51,261 bases of DNA from Gallionella sp. GTDB taxonomy: Bacteria; Pseudomonadota; Gammaproteobacteria; Burkholderiales; Gallionellaceae. A model generated the notes under the pieces. That model saw only the letters and a program-made list of their open reading frames with translations, did not search any database and was not told the origin of the DNA. The stretch is from the NCBI GenBank assembly GCA_030681375.1, contig JAUXWM010000101.1, forward strand, positions 1-51,261, in the 5' to 3' direction. The position numbers and the translations under genes are program-made. This document shows positions 33,380 through 42,117 of the stretch, one piece after another (the first letter of the stretch is position 1; each line of letters starts with the position of its first letter).

Positions 33380-34941
33380 TTCGCTTACTATTCCTGACTG
33401 TTTCTTTGTTTTTTGCTGGCGCATCCATTGCAGCTTCTTGCGTTAAAACGGGTTCGGTTTGTGTTGATTCCACCCCATGCAAGACGATATCTGGCGTACA
33501 GGTGTGTCTGACCGATCCTGCAATCAACAAGACTTGCTGGCAATACGACGACACCTACAAATGCATGAAGCCTAATTCGGTAGATTATTGCAGGGGCATT
33601 AGCCAAGTGCGCGGCTGTTGGCAGACTGATTCTGTGTGCGCTGTGCCAGGGCCAACACCGACCGCGCCGTGCGACACCTGGCGCAATACCTATAGATGCG
33701 GCGCCTCAAGTTTACCTGTGCCGACCACAACCACGATTATCAATTCGTCACACACACTGGTCGCAGATACCGCGATACATCCCGCTTGCGCGACTTATGC
33801 GGACAACCCATCTTGCAGCATCGTCTCGCACAAGCGAGTTACAACCGGCACGCCGACTGCGGTGTGGCAAGACGAGTACACCTGCATGAGTGCGCCAGCA
33901 ACCTCCTGTTCTGATCTGGTGGTTCGGGGTTGCACAATGGTTGGGCCAAGGAGATGTATCGCGACAAACCCAAATACAAGCGCTTGCACCCTCTTTGAAA
34001 AAACCTACAGTTGCCTAAAAACACCCGCGAGCACCTCCACTGTTGCGGATTGCGCCGGCAACCAATATTGCATGGGGGGAAACTGTTTCAACACCGGACA
34101 TGCGCCAGATGCCGATATGGCGCAAACAGCCGCCATGATGGAGGCGATGCGGCAGGCAGGAAATTACATGGATGGCAGTATGAAAATCTTCAGCGGGCAA
34201 GGCAGTAGTTGCACCAACACGCTGTTTGGTTTGTTCAATTGCTGCAAGGGAAGCGGTGGTGGCGGTGGGATGAATAATTCAAGCATCATGAGTTCCGCGA
34301 TGAGCGCAGGTGGTCAAGTGCTGAAAGCTGGCAGCAGCTATATGTACGACATGATGTTCGATAACTCTTATGTCATACGTGGAATTGACTCAGCGCTTGC
34401 CTCAACTCCGGTTGGATCACTGACAAGTGGACCCTTCAGCCCATCCTTTTCAATGTACGGTTTTACGGCCTCATGGTCTGCTTCTGGCGGTTTCGTTCTT
34501 GCATTCGATCCAACCACATTAGCGATACAAGTGGCAATTATGATCATCGTGGAAATAGCATCCTGCGACCCACCAGAAAAAATGCTCGCCCTAAAACAAG
34601 GGCAGAACTTGTGTCGTTTCACCGGCAGTTTTTGCTCAGTCGAGATTCCAATTGTCGGTATTTGTTTGCAGAAAACGGAAACTTATTGCTGCTTCAATTC
34701 CCGTTTGGCCAGGATTATCAACACGGCAGGCGGCGCACAAATTGGCCGTCCGGCGACCGATTGCTCTGGCTTTACGCCTGACCAATTTGCGGCATTGGAC
34801 TTTTCTCGAATTGATCTGTCGGAATTTATCGCCGAGATCATGGCAAATGTTCATATGCCGAATACGTCAGCGATCAACACCGATAGCACCGCCGCCATGC
34901 AGCGCAAGCTCAACAACTACTACACACGAGGTCGTCAATGA
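33376..34941 (+). CDS. traN: TraN, mating-pair stabilisation protein (C-terminal region)
   Basis: The 521-residue protein starts at ATG 33376, overlapping the previous stop, with a signal peptide (LLFLTVSLFFAGASIAAS). It is very rich in cysteine in the first 250 residues. The C-terminal part has CCFNSRLARIINTAGGAQIG and DCSGFTPDQFAALDFSRIDLSE, the TraN signature. TraN is an outer-membrane protein that holds donor and recipient together. The order trbC, TraN-like, traN fits F-type clusters. Confidence 0.85.
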   Translation: MIRLLFLTVSLFFAGASIAASCVKTGSVCVDSTPCKTISGVQVCLTDPAINKTCWQYDDTYKCMKPNSVDYCRGISQVRGCWQTDSVCAVPGPTPTAPCDTWRNTYRCGASSLPVPTTTTIINSSHTLVADTAIHPACATYADNPSCSIVSHKRVTTGTPTAVWQDEYTCMSAPATSCSDLVVRGCTMVGPRRCIATNPNTSACTLFEKTYSCLKTPASTSTVADCAGNQYCMGGNCFNTGHAPDADMAQTAAMMEAMRQAGNYMDGSMKIFSGQGSSCTNTLFGLFNCCKGSGGGGGMNNSSIMSSAMSAGGQVLKAGSSYMYDMMFDNSYVIRGIDSALASTPVGSLTSGPFSPSFSMYGFTASWSASGGFVLAFDPTTLAIQVAIMIIVEIASCDPPEKMLALKQGQNLCRFTGSFCSVEIPIVGICLQKTETYCCFNSRLARIINTAGGAQIGRPATDCSGFTPDQFAALDFSRIDLSEFIAEIMANVHMPNTSAINTDSTAAMQRKLNNYYTRGRQ

Positions 34942-35342
34942 TTACACCGAAACACATCATCGCTACTGCGGTATTTTGTCTTTTCGCAACAACGGCAAGC
35001 GCAGCGGAAAGCTACAGCGTCAAGGCATTGCTTATGCAGGCATTGAGTGCGCCAGATGGCAAAGCCCGTGGAGTCGTGGCGGGCAAAGAAGCGGATGCCA
35101 TTCACTCGGCAACAGGCGCATCCGATCCGGTCAAGGCTGAGGTATCAACGCTCAAGCGGTTCAAACAGGAGGGGTGTAGCCGCCTCGCTGTTAAGTTGAT
35201 TCAGCCTAACACGCCAACAAAGTCGGGGGCGAAAACTGACTTTGCGCTGAACTACGAACTAAATTTATGCCAAAACGGAATGCCGCCGACCGAAGAGATG
35301 GACTTGGGTGAAGTTTCCAAGATTATGGGTGGACATAACTGA
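34938..35342 (+). CDS. Small exported protein of unknown function (134 residues)
   Basis: It overlaps the traN stop (ATGA) and so is the last gene of the tra operon in the window. A signal peptide (IIATAVFCLFATTASAAES) precedes a domain with two cysteines (EGCSRLAV, LNLCQNG) that could form a disulfide. No family is recognised; its place suggests a periplasmic transfer function. Confidence 0.7.
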   Translation: MITPKHIIATAVFCLFATTASAAESYSVKALLMQALSAPDGKARGVVAGKEADAIHSATGASDPVKAEVSTLKRFKQEGCSRLAVKLIQPNTPTKSGAKTDFALNYELNLCQNGMPPTEEMDLGEVSKIMGGHN

Positions 35343-35379
35343 AATCCGGATGGCGGAGACGGATGTTGCTCAGTGTGTG

Positions 35380-35425
35380 TTGCTCATTCAGTCTGTTAGC
35401 ACTACAATACTGCTACTTTTGTAGT
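35380..35425 (+). promoter_or_regulatory. Promoter and operator of the ParD/ParE-type pair
   Basis: TTGCTC (35380-35385) and TACAAT (35403-35408) are 17 bp apart. An inverted repeat ACTACAA-N11-TTGTAGT (35401-35425) overlaps the -10 box, the usual arrangement for antitoxin autorepression. Confidence 0.7.
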
Positions 35426-35444
35426 AAATGTTATTGGGAGAGCG

Positions 35445-35675
35445 ATGATGGGAATGCCAGTCAGGATTGATGACACGTTGTACGAGCAGGCTCGCACCGA
35501 AGCGCAGATTGAACACCGCACCATTGCTGGACAGATTGAGTATTGGGCGATGGTCGGTCGTGCGTCACTCGACAATCCGGATCTGCCAGTTAGTTTTGTA
35601 GCGGAATCACTGGCTTCGATGCGCGAACCGCGCGAACAGGCCACTCCTTTTGTGCCACGCAGTCGCCGTACATGA
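35445..35675 (+). CDS. ParD-like antitoxin
   Basis: The 76-residue protein begins MMGMPVRIDDTLYEQARTEAQIEHRTIAGQIEYW, a ribbon-helix-helix pattern of ParD-like antitoxins. The C-terminal third would wrap the toxin. The ATG at 35445 was chosen behind GGGAG; ATGs at 35448 and 35454 are also possible. Its stop overlaps the start of the toxin gene. Confidence 0.82.
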   Translation: MMGMPVRIDDTLYEQARTEAQIEHRTIAGQIEYWAMVGRASLDNPDLPVSFVAESLASMREPREQATPFVPRSRRT

Positions 35676-35950
35676 GTTACACGGTTGAGCAGACGAGGCG
35701 ATTTGCCCGCCAGTACAAAAAACTGCACAACAACGTTGCGACTGATGTCGATGTAGCGGTCGAACTGGTCGCCGCACAACCTTCTGTCGGCGAACGTAAA
35801 AAGGGGGATCTGGCTGATTTGTTTGTCTACAAGTTTCGCAGCCAGGGGCAGCTCTATCTGCTGGGCTACACACTCGATGAGGACGTGCGGCTGGTTTATC
35901 TGGAAGCTATCGGCCCACACGAAAACTTTTATCGCGACCTCAAACACTAA
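35672..35950 (+). CDS. RelE/ParE-family toxin
   Basis: The 92-residue protein starts MSYTVEQTRRFARQYKKLHNNV and ends GYTLDEDVRLVYLEAIGPHENFYRDLK, the RelE/ParE fold with the conserved C-terminal strand. It overlaps the antitoxin gene (ATGA). It either cuts mRNA on the ribosome (RelE) or poisons gyrase (ParE); sequence alone does not decide. It probably stabilises the element. Confidence 0.85.
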   Translation: MSYTVEQTRRFARQYKKLHNNVATDVDVAVELVAAQPSVGERKKGDLADLFVYKFRSQGQLYLLGYTLDEDVRLVYLEAIGPHENFYRDLKH

Positions 35951-36334
35951 TCAACGCAGTGCGGCACGTCAGTCAACAAATCCTGTTTTTTGAGTTGGTT
36001 TTACTGCCTATGGAACTATGCTGACAAAATATTCTTCAGCACGCGCTTTTACCGCTTTGCCTGATTGATTCGTATTCCAATGGATTCCGCCACACATAAC
36101 GAATCCAATGCGAGTGTCTATCTGAAAATTTATGAATAACCGCTTACGAGCGCACAGCAGCCATATATATCGATACGATCTGTCGGGCAGGTATCGAGAC
36201 ACAGCGGTCATAGCCAAAGTGACTATGACGGTCAGCTATGTGACGTGAAGCGGTCGGTGATTTAGGTCCAAGCTAGGTTTAATTATCACCAATCACTCAC
36301 TAAACCTGCCTACCAGTTTTCATAAGGCTGAAAT
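35951..36334. other. Intergenic stretch without a recognised gene
   Basis: This 384-base gap lies between the toxin gene and the end of the phn operon, whose genes converge on it. A minus-strand frame at 36008-36217 has no ribosome binding site and no known domain. An imperfect inverted repeat around GGATTC/GAATCC lies near 36078-36102. It may be scar sequence at the border of the phn cargo. Confidence 0.5.
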
Positions 36335-37195
36335 TCAATCAGCCATTATGCTCACGACGATGACGCTGATCACTACGAGACTTGATCCAATAAGGCGTTG
36401 TCGCCAGCCTTCATACTCTTTTAGCCAAATGATGCCGAGCAATACAGTCAACACAATCCCTGCATTGGTCAGGGTTACCGCATAGGCAGCAGGTAGCGCG
36501 CGCATTGCATAGATTACCAGGGCGTATGCCGTACCAACACCGGATGTTCCTATAATCAGCGCATAAACTTGCGGTATCGCTGCGGGCATCCAACGATCTG
36601 TACGCCACTTTTGTTCAAGCAGCAGAAAAATCCAACTAATCGCAAAATTCACGCAAACATAACCCAGCGCGGCCCTGAGATCAGAAATATTTACCGCTGC
36701 CAGCTTGTCGCTCAAACTGTAAATCACCGTCATCACGGCGGCAAACAAAGCATAAGGCCAGGCACGACTCAGCCGCGTCACCCCGTCCTGTGCGCTGCTT
36801 GCAATCATCCATAGACCAGACAAAGCCAGCAGAATGGCGAACCAGGACAACAACGGAAAACTGTGACCGAAGAACAGCACTTCAACAATCGCAATCAACA
36901 ACGGTGAACTGCGTGCCATCGGATAGACCGCGCTGGCGGGTGCCAATGTGTAGGCGCGCCGAAGTGCTAAAAAATACAGGCCATTGCTTGTACCGCTAAT
37001 GGCCGCACAGAGATAAAGTTCGGGTGCCTGTGCTGCGGCACGCAGGTAATCCGGCAAGCTGAATGGCGCGAATATCAGCACATACAGCCCCACAATCCAC
37101 CATAGAAAATTAGCCTCACCCGGCGTCCGCCTGGTCAAAAGATTCCAGGACACGTGCAGTAAAACGGATGCTCCTACGGCCATCAACGGCGTCAT
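36335..37195 (-). CDS. EamA/DMT-family transporter at the end of the phn operon
   Basis: The 286-residue protein has about ten membrane segments in two repeats of five, the EamA layout (for example LYVLIFAPFSLPDYL, ALIIGTSGVGTAYALVIYAM). Its ATG overlaps the phnP stop (ATGA), so it is translated with the C-P lyase genes. EamA proteins move many small molecules, usually outward. In this place it might export a by-product of phosphonate breakdown or move a related compound. The substrate is unknown. Confidence 0.82.
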   Translation of the reverse strand: MTPLMAVGASVLLHVSWNLLTRRTPGEANFLWWIVGLYVLIFAPFSLPDYLRAAAQAPELYLCAAISGTSNGLYFLALRRAYTLAPASAVYPMARSSPLLIAIVEVLFFGHSFPLLSWFAILLALSGLWMIASSAQDGVTRLSRAWPYALFAAVMTVIYSLSDKLAAVNISDLRAALGYVCVNFAISWIFLLLEQKWRTDRWMPAAIPQVYALIIGTSGVGTAYALVIYAMRALPAAYAVTLTNAGIVLTVLLGIIWLKEYEGWRQRLIGSSLVVISVIVVSIMAD

Positions 37196-37953
37196 GATAG
37201 CCCCGGAATATCCAGTCTATCGCCATCGCGCGCCAGAGATAACCGTCCGGTCAGTGCTAAAGGATGATTCAATAACCAGACGTCAAGACTGTGACTGATA
37301 TGCATCAGCACAATATAGCTATCCAGATAAATTTTACTCAATTCCAGTACTTCCGGAAAATCAAAATGATTCCGTTTTCCCTCTACGCCGGGCGGATAAG
37401 TGCAATCAAGGCAGATCGTATGAGGTTGCCATTGGGTCAAAAATTCTGCGGTAGCGGGCGGAATTTCACGACTATCCGTCAGATACGCCAATCGAGCACC
37501 ATTATGTTCGATACAGTAACCCAGCGTCGGCTTGGAATGCACCAGTGGCACAGGCGTAATGCGCACATCACCGATCTCGAACGTTTCGAATTTAGACAGA
37601 TGCTTGAAATTCAACGGGCCGGGATACTTGTACAGATCCGCGCAACCTTCCGCGTCGTGCGGTGCGAACACATCCAGCTCCCCTACGCCCCAGCGCCAGT
37701 GGAATAAGCCTTGCACATGATCAGGATGAAAATGCGTGATCAGGATGGCGGATAAACTACCGGATGGAAAGCGTTCACAGACATCCATTACGCCTGCATC
37801 CAGCAGTAATTTCACACTGCCAGCCTTAACCATTGCACAATTTGGACGTCGCGCATGGCTGACATCAATGCGGGCGAGAACACAAATCTGACAGCCACAC
37901 CCCCACAGCGGTACGCCACCTGCTGCCCCTGTACCCAGGAAAGTCAGCTGCAT
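37192..37953 (-). CDS. phnP: PhnP, cyclic phosphodiesterase
   Basis: The 253-residue protein has the metallo-beta-lactamase motif THFHPDHVQG, the upstream CGCQIC zinc-binding segment characteristic of PhnP, and MHISHSLD later. In E. coli PhnP opens the ribose 1,2-cyclic phosphate formed by C-P lyase to ribose 1,5-bisphosphate. It overlaps phnN by 10 bases. Confidence 0.92.
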   Translation of the reverse strand: MQLTFLGTGAAGGVPLWGCGCQICVLARIDVSHARRPNCAMVKAGSVKLLLDAGVMDVCERFPSGSLSAILITHFHPDHVQGLFHWRWGVGELDVFAPHDAEGCADLYKYPGPLNFKHLSKFETFEIGDVRITPVPLVHSKPTLGYCIEHNGARLAYLTDSREIPPATAEFLTQWQPHTICLDCTYPPGVEGKRNHFDFPEVLELSKIYLDSYIVLMHISHSLDVWLLNHPLALTGRLSLARDGDRLDIPGLS

Positions 37954-38513
37954 TGAATTACTCGTGTTTTAGCGCGGATCAATTCGACAAACGCCGGGCC
38001 GGTTTCATCAAGTGGCGCGTCATTACTAAAACGCAGCAAGCTTGGATGCTGCAATGCCTTAAAATCCTCTGCTCGCTTCAATCTAGATTCAATCTCGCTA
38101 TCACTTTCACGCCCACGAGATTGCAGCCTGCCACGTAAAACATCGACGGAAACCTCGATCAAGAGAGGCACCAGTTCAGGGTAATTTTTGGACGCATAGG
38201 GAAGATAGGCGCGCGAGCCATTTACAATCACGACCAGCCCTTTTGCCAGCCACTGATTGATTTCACAGCCTATGCCATAACGCATCCCATGACTGCGCCA
38301 ATGCAGGGGAAACAATTTACGTGCCAGTCTTGAGTCGAATTCTGCTTCACTCAACGCAACATGATTCTCACCGCCTGCATCGTGTGGACGGGTAATGTAA
38401 CGATGCGCGAACACCACGTTAGCATCCTGTTCCAGTGCGTGCCGCGCATGCAGCATCAAACTGTCCTTACCGCTGCCGGACGGGCCAATCACATAGAGCA
38501 AAACCCCGCTCAT
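37944..38513 (-). CDS. phnN: PhnN, ribose 1,5-bisphosphokinase
   Basis: The 189-residue protein has a Walker A motif near its start (VIGPSGSGKDSL) and is related to guanylate kinase. It converts ribose 1,5-bisphosphate to PRPP. The ATG at 38513 was preferred over one at 38525 because known PhnN proteins start a few residues before the Walker motif. It overlaps the phnM stop by a few bases in either case. Confidence 0.9.
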   Translation of the reverse strand: MSGVLLYVIGPSGSGKDSLMLHARHALEQDANVVFAHRYITRPHDAGGENHVALSEAEFDSRLARKLFPLHWRSHGMRYGIGCEINQWLAKGLVVIVNGSRAYLPYASKNYPELVPLLIEVSVDVLRGRLQSRGRESDSEIESRLKRAEDFKALQHPSLLRFSNDAPLDETGPAFVELIRAKTRVIQCS

Positions 38514-38514
38514 C

Positions 38515-39675
38515 TCAAGCACCATGATCGAAAGCCAGTGTCATCACGGCAATACCCTCTGACCATACGCGCGCAGCTTGAGGCAATCCGCCCAAATTGC
38601 GCACCGCAATCAAATCGGCACGCTTGCCAACAGCAATTGTGCCACGGTCATTCAGACCCGCTGCACGCGCCGGATTCGCACTCACCAGCGCGACCGCTTG
38701 ATGCAGTTGAATACCGGCCAGTTTTGGCAACTGCATGATTGCAGGCAATAATGCAGCCGGAGAATAGTCACCGCACAGGCAATCAGCCACTCCTTCGATA
38801 ATGGCATCCAGCGCACGCATCGAGCCTGATTGTGACTTGCCTCGCAATATATTCGGCGCACCGAACAACGTTGCCAAGCCAGCGGCACGTGCCGCCTGAG
38901 CGGTCTCAAGGTTGATTGGGAACTCAGAAATTCTCACTCCTAAGTCAGTCACAATACTGATTTTTTCAGGGCGATCATCATCGTGACTAGCCAGTGGAAT
39001 ACCTTTGTGACGCGCGACGTTTGCCAGTTCCTGCATGCGCGCAAAAGAACCATCACCTTGTGCCAGCTTGTCTGCCAGCAAGGCGTCTATTTCAGCGGGC
39101 GATTTTTTATAGGTACGCGCAAGATAATTACGATAGGCCTCGGTATCTTTGAACTGTCCCTGTCCAGGCGTGTGATCCATAAAAGACATCAGATGTATCT
39201 CATTATTCGCAAGCAACTCATGCAAGACGGCAGGCGCGGTCGGATCAGTAATCTCATAACGTGCATGCACCCGGTTATCCACCAATGCGTGTTCCTGCCA
39301 GCTATGCACCGCACGCGCTAACGCCGCAGCGGTCTGGTTGTTACGCACACCCAATTCAGCATTGGCAAAGGACAGGGCGTGATAAACCGTGGTAATACCC
39401 GCTGCCGTATTGCGTTTATCGGCTTGAGTACAGGCAAAATCGAAGGGAAAATGCACACCGGGACGCGGCTCAGCTTCCTTTTCCAGCGCATCGCAATGCA
39501 GGTCAATCATGCCCGGCATCAGTATATGCCCGCTCAAATCAATTTCCTGCGCGCCGCCGCTACTTGCCGGATTGATTGCGACGATCTCGCCGTTTTCGAT
39601 CAGAACAGCCGCACTTTTCAGGGTTTCATTTTCCAGCACCACCTGTGCGCCGGTAAGATAGAATTGATTTTTCAT
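38515..39675 (-). CDS. phnM: PhnM, alkylphosphonate triphosphate hydrolase
   Basis: This 386-residue amidohydrolase has the metal-binding pattern GMIDLHCDALEKEAEPRPG, then MSFMDHTPGQGQF and LASHDDD, all characteristic of PhnM. It removes pyrophosphate from ribose 1-phosphonate 5-triphosphate, giving the C-P lyase substrate. It begins just after the phnL stop codon. Confidence 0.93.
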   Translation of the reverse strand: MKNQFYLTGAQVVLENETLKSAAVLIENGEIVAINPASSGGAQEIDLSGHILMPGMIDLHCDALEKEAEPRPGVHFPFDFACTQADKRNTAAGITTVYHALSFANAELGVRNNQTAAALARAVHSWQEHALVDNRVHARYEITDPTAPAVLHELLANNEIHLMSFMDHTPGQGQFKDTEAYRNYLARTYKKSPAEIDALLADKLAQGDGSFARMQELANVARHKGIPLASHDDDRPEKISIVTDLGVRISEFPINLETAQAARAAGLATLFGAPNILRGKSQSGSMRALDAIIEGVADCLCGDYSPAALLPAIMQLPKLAGIQLHQAVALVSANPARAAGLNDRGTIAVGKRADLIAVRNLGGLPQAARVWSEGIAVMTLAFDHGA

Positions 39676-39676
39676 G

Positions 39677-40393
39677 CTAATCCTTGCTAAGTTCAGTTAC
39701 TGCGATTGGGGGAGAAAGTTCCACGACCTCATCGGCCAGGCGACGTACCAGGTCAGGGTGATGAAAGATGGCCAGCATGGCGATGCCAGTTTCTTTAAGT
39801 GACTGAATATGCTTAATAACCCGCTCTGTCGTCGCGGGATCAAGACTGGCTGTAGGTTCATCCAGCAACAACAATCGAGGCTGTGCAATCAAGCCGCGCG
39901 CCAGATTCACACGCTGCTTCTCGCCACCCGAAAAGGTCGCTGGTGGAACATTCCACAAATGACTTGGCACCGCCAATTGCGCTAATAATTTCTCAGCACG
40001 GCCGCGTGCCTCATGGCTGTCCACCCCGCGTGCAAACAACGGTTCAGCCACCACATCAATGGCTGATTTGCGCGGCAGGCAATACAAAAACTGAGTAACG
40101 AAACCGATTTCCTGTTTACGCAATTCGAGTATCTGATGTTCGCACGCTTTTGCCAGATCAATGATGTTTCCGGCTTTAGTACGAAACAGAATACGTCCGC
40201 TGCTAGGCAGGTAAGTACGGTAAATCCCCTTCAAAACGGAAGATTTACCGGCACCTGTAGGTCCGATCAATGCTGTTAAACGTCCCGGATAAACACTCAA
40301 ATTGACACCCGATGTCGATGGAATGTCTTTATTTCGTTCATGTAAATGAAACGTCTTGGCGTAGTCTTCAATGGTTAAAATTGCTTGTGTCAT
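39677..40393 (-). CDS. phnL: PhnL, ABC-type ATPase of the C-P lyase system
   Basis: The 238-residue protein has Walker A (LIGPTGAGKSSV), the signature motif FSGGEKQRVNLARGL and Walker B with LLLLDEPTASLD. PhnL is required for C-P lyase activity but has no membrane partner; it binds the core complex together with PhnK. The neighbour phnK ends six bases upstream. Confidence 0.92.
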   Translation of the reverse strand: MTQAILTIEDYAKTFHLHERNKDIPSTSGVNLSVYPGRLTALIGPTGAGKSSVLKGIYRTYLPSSGRILFRTKAGNIIDLAKACEHQILELRKQEIGFVTQFLYCLPRKSAIDVVAEPLFARGVDSHEARGRAEKLLAQLAVPSHLWNVPPATFSGGEKQRVNLARGLIAQPRLLLLDEPTASLDPATTERVIKHIQSLKETGIAMLAIFHHPDLVRRLADEVVELSPPIAVTELSKD

Positions 40394-40399
40394 TTCATC

Positions 40400-41233
40400 T
40401 CACAGTGCGGAAGCTACCAGCCGCTGGGTATACGCGTGCTGAGGATCTTCGAGAATTTGATCGGTCAAACCGGACTCGATTACGCGGCCATGCTTCATCA
40501 CCAGCGTGCGTCCGGCCAGTAGCCTGATCACGCCCAGATCATGAGTCACCACAATCATCGCAGTATCGAGTTCATTTTGAATCTCCAGAATCAGATCGAG
40601 AATGGCGGCTTGCACAGACAGATCAAGCCCCGTGGTCACTTCATCCAGAAACAGCAACGGCGGCCTGGTGGCCAGTGCCTTGGCAATCTGTACGCGCTGT
40701 TGCATCCCGCCCGAAAAGGTTTTCGGATTTTGATCCATGCGCGCCAGTGACACTTCCGTGCGCGAGAGTAACTCCCCTGCCCTGCGGCGAATTTCAGCGT
40801 AATGCTTCAGGTCACTCATCAACAGGCGTTCCGCGATATTACCGCCTGCCGATATCTGAAAATTCAGACCCATATGCGGGTTCTGATAGACCATGCCAAA
40901 ACGTTTGTTGCGCATACTGCGCTGCTGGGCCGCGTTAAGGCTGAACAAATCGTGCTGTTCTGCACCATCGAAGAAAGTTGCTTGTCCGGAAGTCGGCGCA
41001 TCGTCGAAATACAGCATTTTGACCGTGCTTGATTTACCGCTGCCGGACTCGCCGATGATGCCCAGAATTTCGCCCCGATACAGATCGAAATTAATATCAT
41101 GAGCTGCGACCACACTCCCGCAAAAAGGGCAGATATTAGTATCAAATTCAGGGCCAGTATGTTGCGTGCAGAGCGGACAGCCCTTGCCGTGGATACGCGA
41201 CAGTCCGCGTACTTCGAGTATTTTGCGACTCAT
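40400..41233 (-). CDS. phnK: PhnK, ABC-type ATPase of the C-P lyase system, with a Cys-rich insertion
   Basis: The 277-residue protein starts at ATG 41233, overlapping the phnJ stop. It has Walker A (IIGESGSGKSST), signature FSGGMQQRVQIAKAL and LLFLDEVTTGLD. Between the first strand and Walker A it carries CPLC and CPFC about 17 residues apart, a possible zinc ribbon that E. coli PhnK lacks. Structural work shows PhnK binding the core complex through PhnJ. Confidence 0.93.
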   Translation of the reverse strand: MSRKILEVRGLSRIHGKGCPLCTQHTGPEFDTNICPFCGSVVAAHDINFDLYRGEILGIIGESGSGKSSTVKMLYFDDAPTSGQATFFDGAEQHDLFSLNAAQQRSMRNKRFGMVYQNPHMGLNFQISAGGNIAERLLMSDLKHYAEIRRRAGELLSRTEVSLARMDQNPKTFSGGMQQRVQIAKALATRPPLLFLDEVTTGLDLSVQAAILDLILEIQNELDTAMIVVTHDLGVIRLLAGRTLVMKHGRVIESGLTDQILEDPQHAYTQRLVASAL

Positions 41234-42117
41234 GCTGCACTCCCAGTTTGTTGCTGTTCTTCGCAATAGGCGGAATCCGAGCATTGATATGCCACCATTC
41301 CTTGATCATTGCTGAACTCATCCAGAAAACTTACCGTTGAACCGCAGCATCGGCAGGCATGACGCACACCCGTCGCATCACGGAAATCTTCCACACGAAA
41401 AGCGATATCATCAAAAACAAGCGGTTCAGCCAGCGTGTAAGGCGGCACGGCGTAAATCTTCTTTTCACGTCCCGCACCTAGCAAAACCAGGGCTTTGGAC
41501 TGATGTAATTTAGGCACATCCCAGCGCGGAATCGGCGAAGGATCAATCACATAATGCCCGTTGATCCGCGTCGGATAACGATGCGAGATGGTGATCTCGT
41601 CAAAATGCACGATGTCTTCGTAAAGTTTGACCAGCAAACGTGAATAGTCTGCCTCGGCATGCATGATTTTTCGCCGTGCTTCTGATGCTTCAACCACCAC
41701 CAGCGCATCGGGATACGGCACTTGCAAAATCAATATCTGCGCTTGGGTCAGCGGCTTTTCCGGAATGCGGTGACGCGACTGCAGCAAGCTCGCCTCCTCC
41801 GTTTTTTCGGTGACGTCAACGCCCGGACAAGTCAGCTGCACAAATTGGCGTAAATTCACGGCATTGACCGAATCATCCGAGCCTTGATCGATCACCTTCA
41901 GCGTGTCTTGAAAGCCGATCAACGACAGGGTAATTTGCAGGCCACCCGTACCAAACCCTCGACCCATCGGCATTTCACGCGAGGCATAGGGTGTTTGATA
42001 ACCGGGAATAGCAATGGCTTTGAGGATGCAGCGACGCACTTCTTTCTTGGCATACTCATCCAGGAACCCAAACGAGTAGCCGGCATCTTCTAGCGGCAGT
42101 TCATAATTTTCGTTCAT
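41230..42117 (-). CDS. phnJ: PhnJ, C-P lyase (radical SAM)
   Basis: The 295-residue protein has IPGYQTPYASREMPM, including the glycine that becomes the radical. It also has the cysteine set C255-x2-C258, C279 and C285, matching the PhnJ iron-sulfur and radical cysteines. PhnJ cleaves the carbon-phosphorus bond, giving an alkane (methane from methylphosphonate). It overlaps phnI by four bases. Confidence 0.95.
   Translation of the reverse strand: MNENYELPLEDAGYSFGFLDEYAKKEVRRCILKAIAIPGYQTPYASREMPMGRGFGTGGLQITLSLIGFQDTLKVIDQGSDDSVNAVNLRQFVQLTCPGVDVTEKTEEASLLQSRHRIPEKPLTQAQILILQVPYPDALVVVEASEARRKIMHAEADYSRLLVKLYEDIVHFDEITISHRYPTRINGHYVIDPSPIPRWDVPKLHQSKALVLLGAGREKKIYAVPPYTLAEPLVFDDIAFRVEDFRDATGVRHACRCCGSTVSFLDEFSNDQGMVAYQCSDSAYCEEQQQTGSAA

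Noticed and set aside
36008..36217. Minus-strand frame of 69 codons in the gap after the ParE-type toxin
   Set aside because: No ribosome binding site and no recognised domain. The sequence looks like scar DNA.
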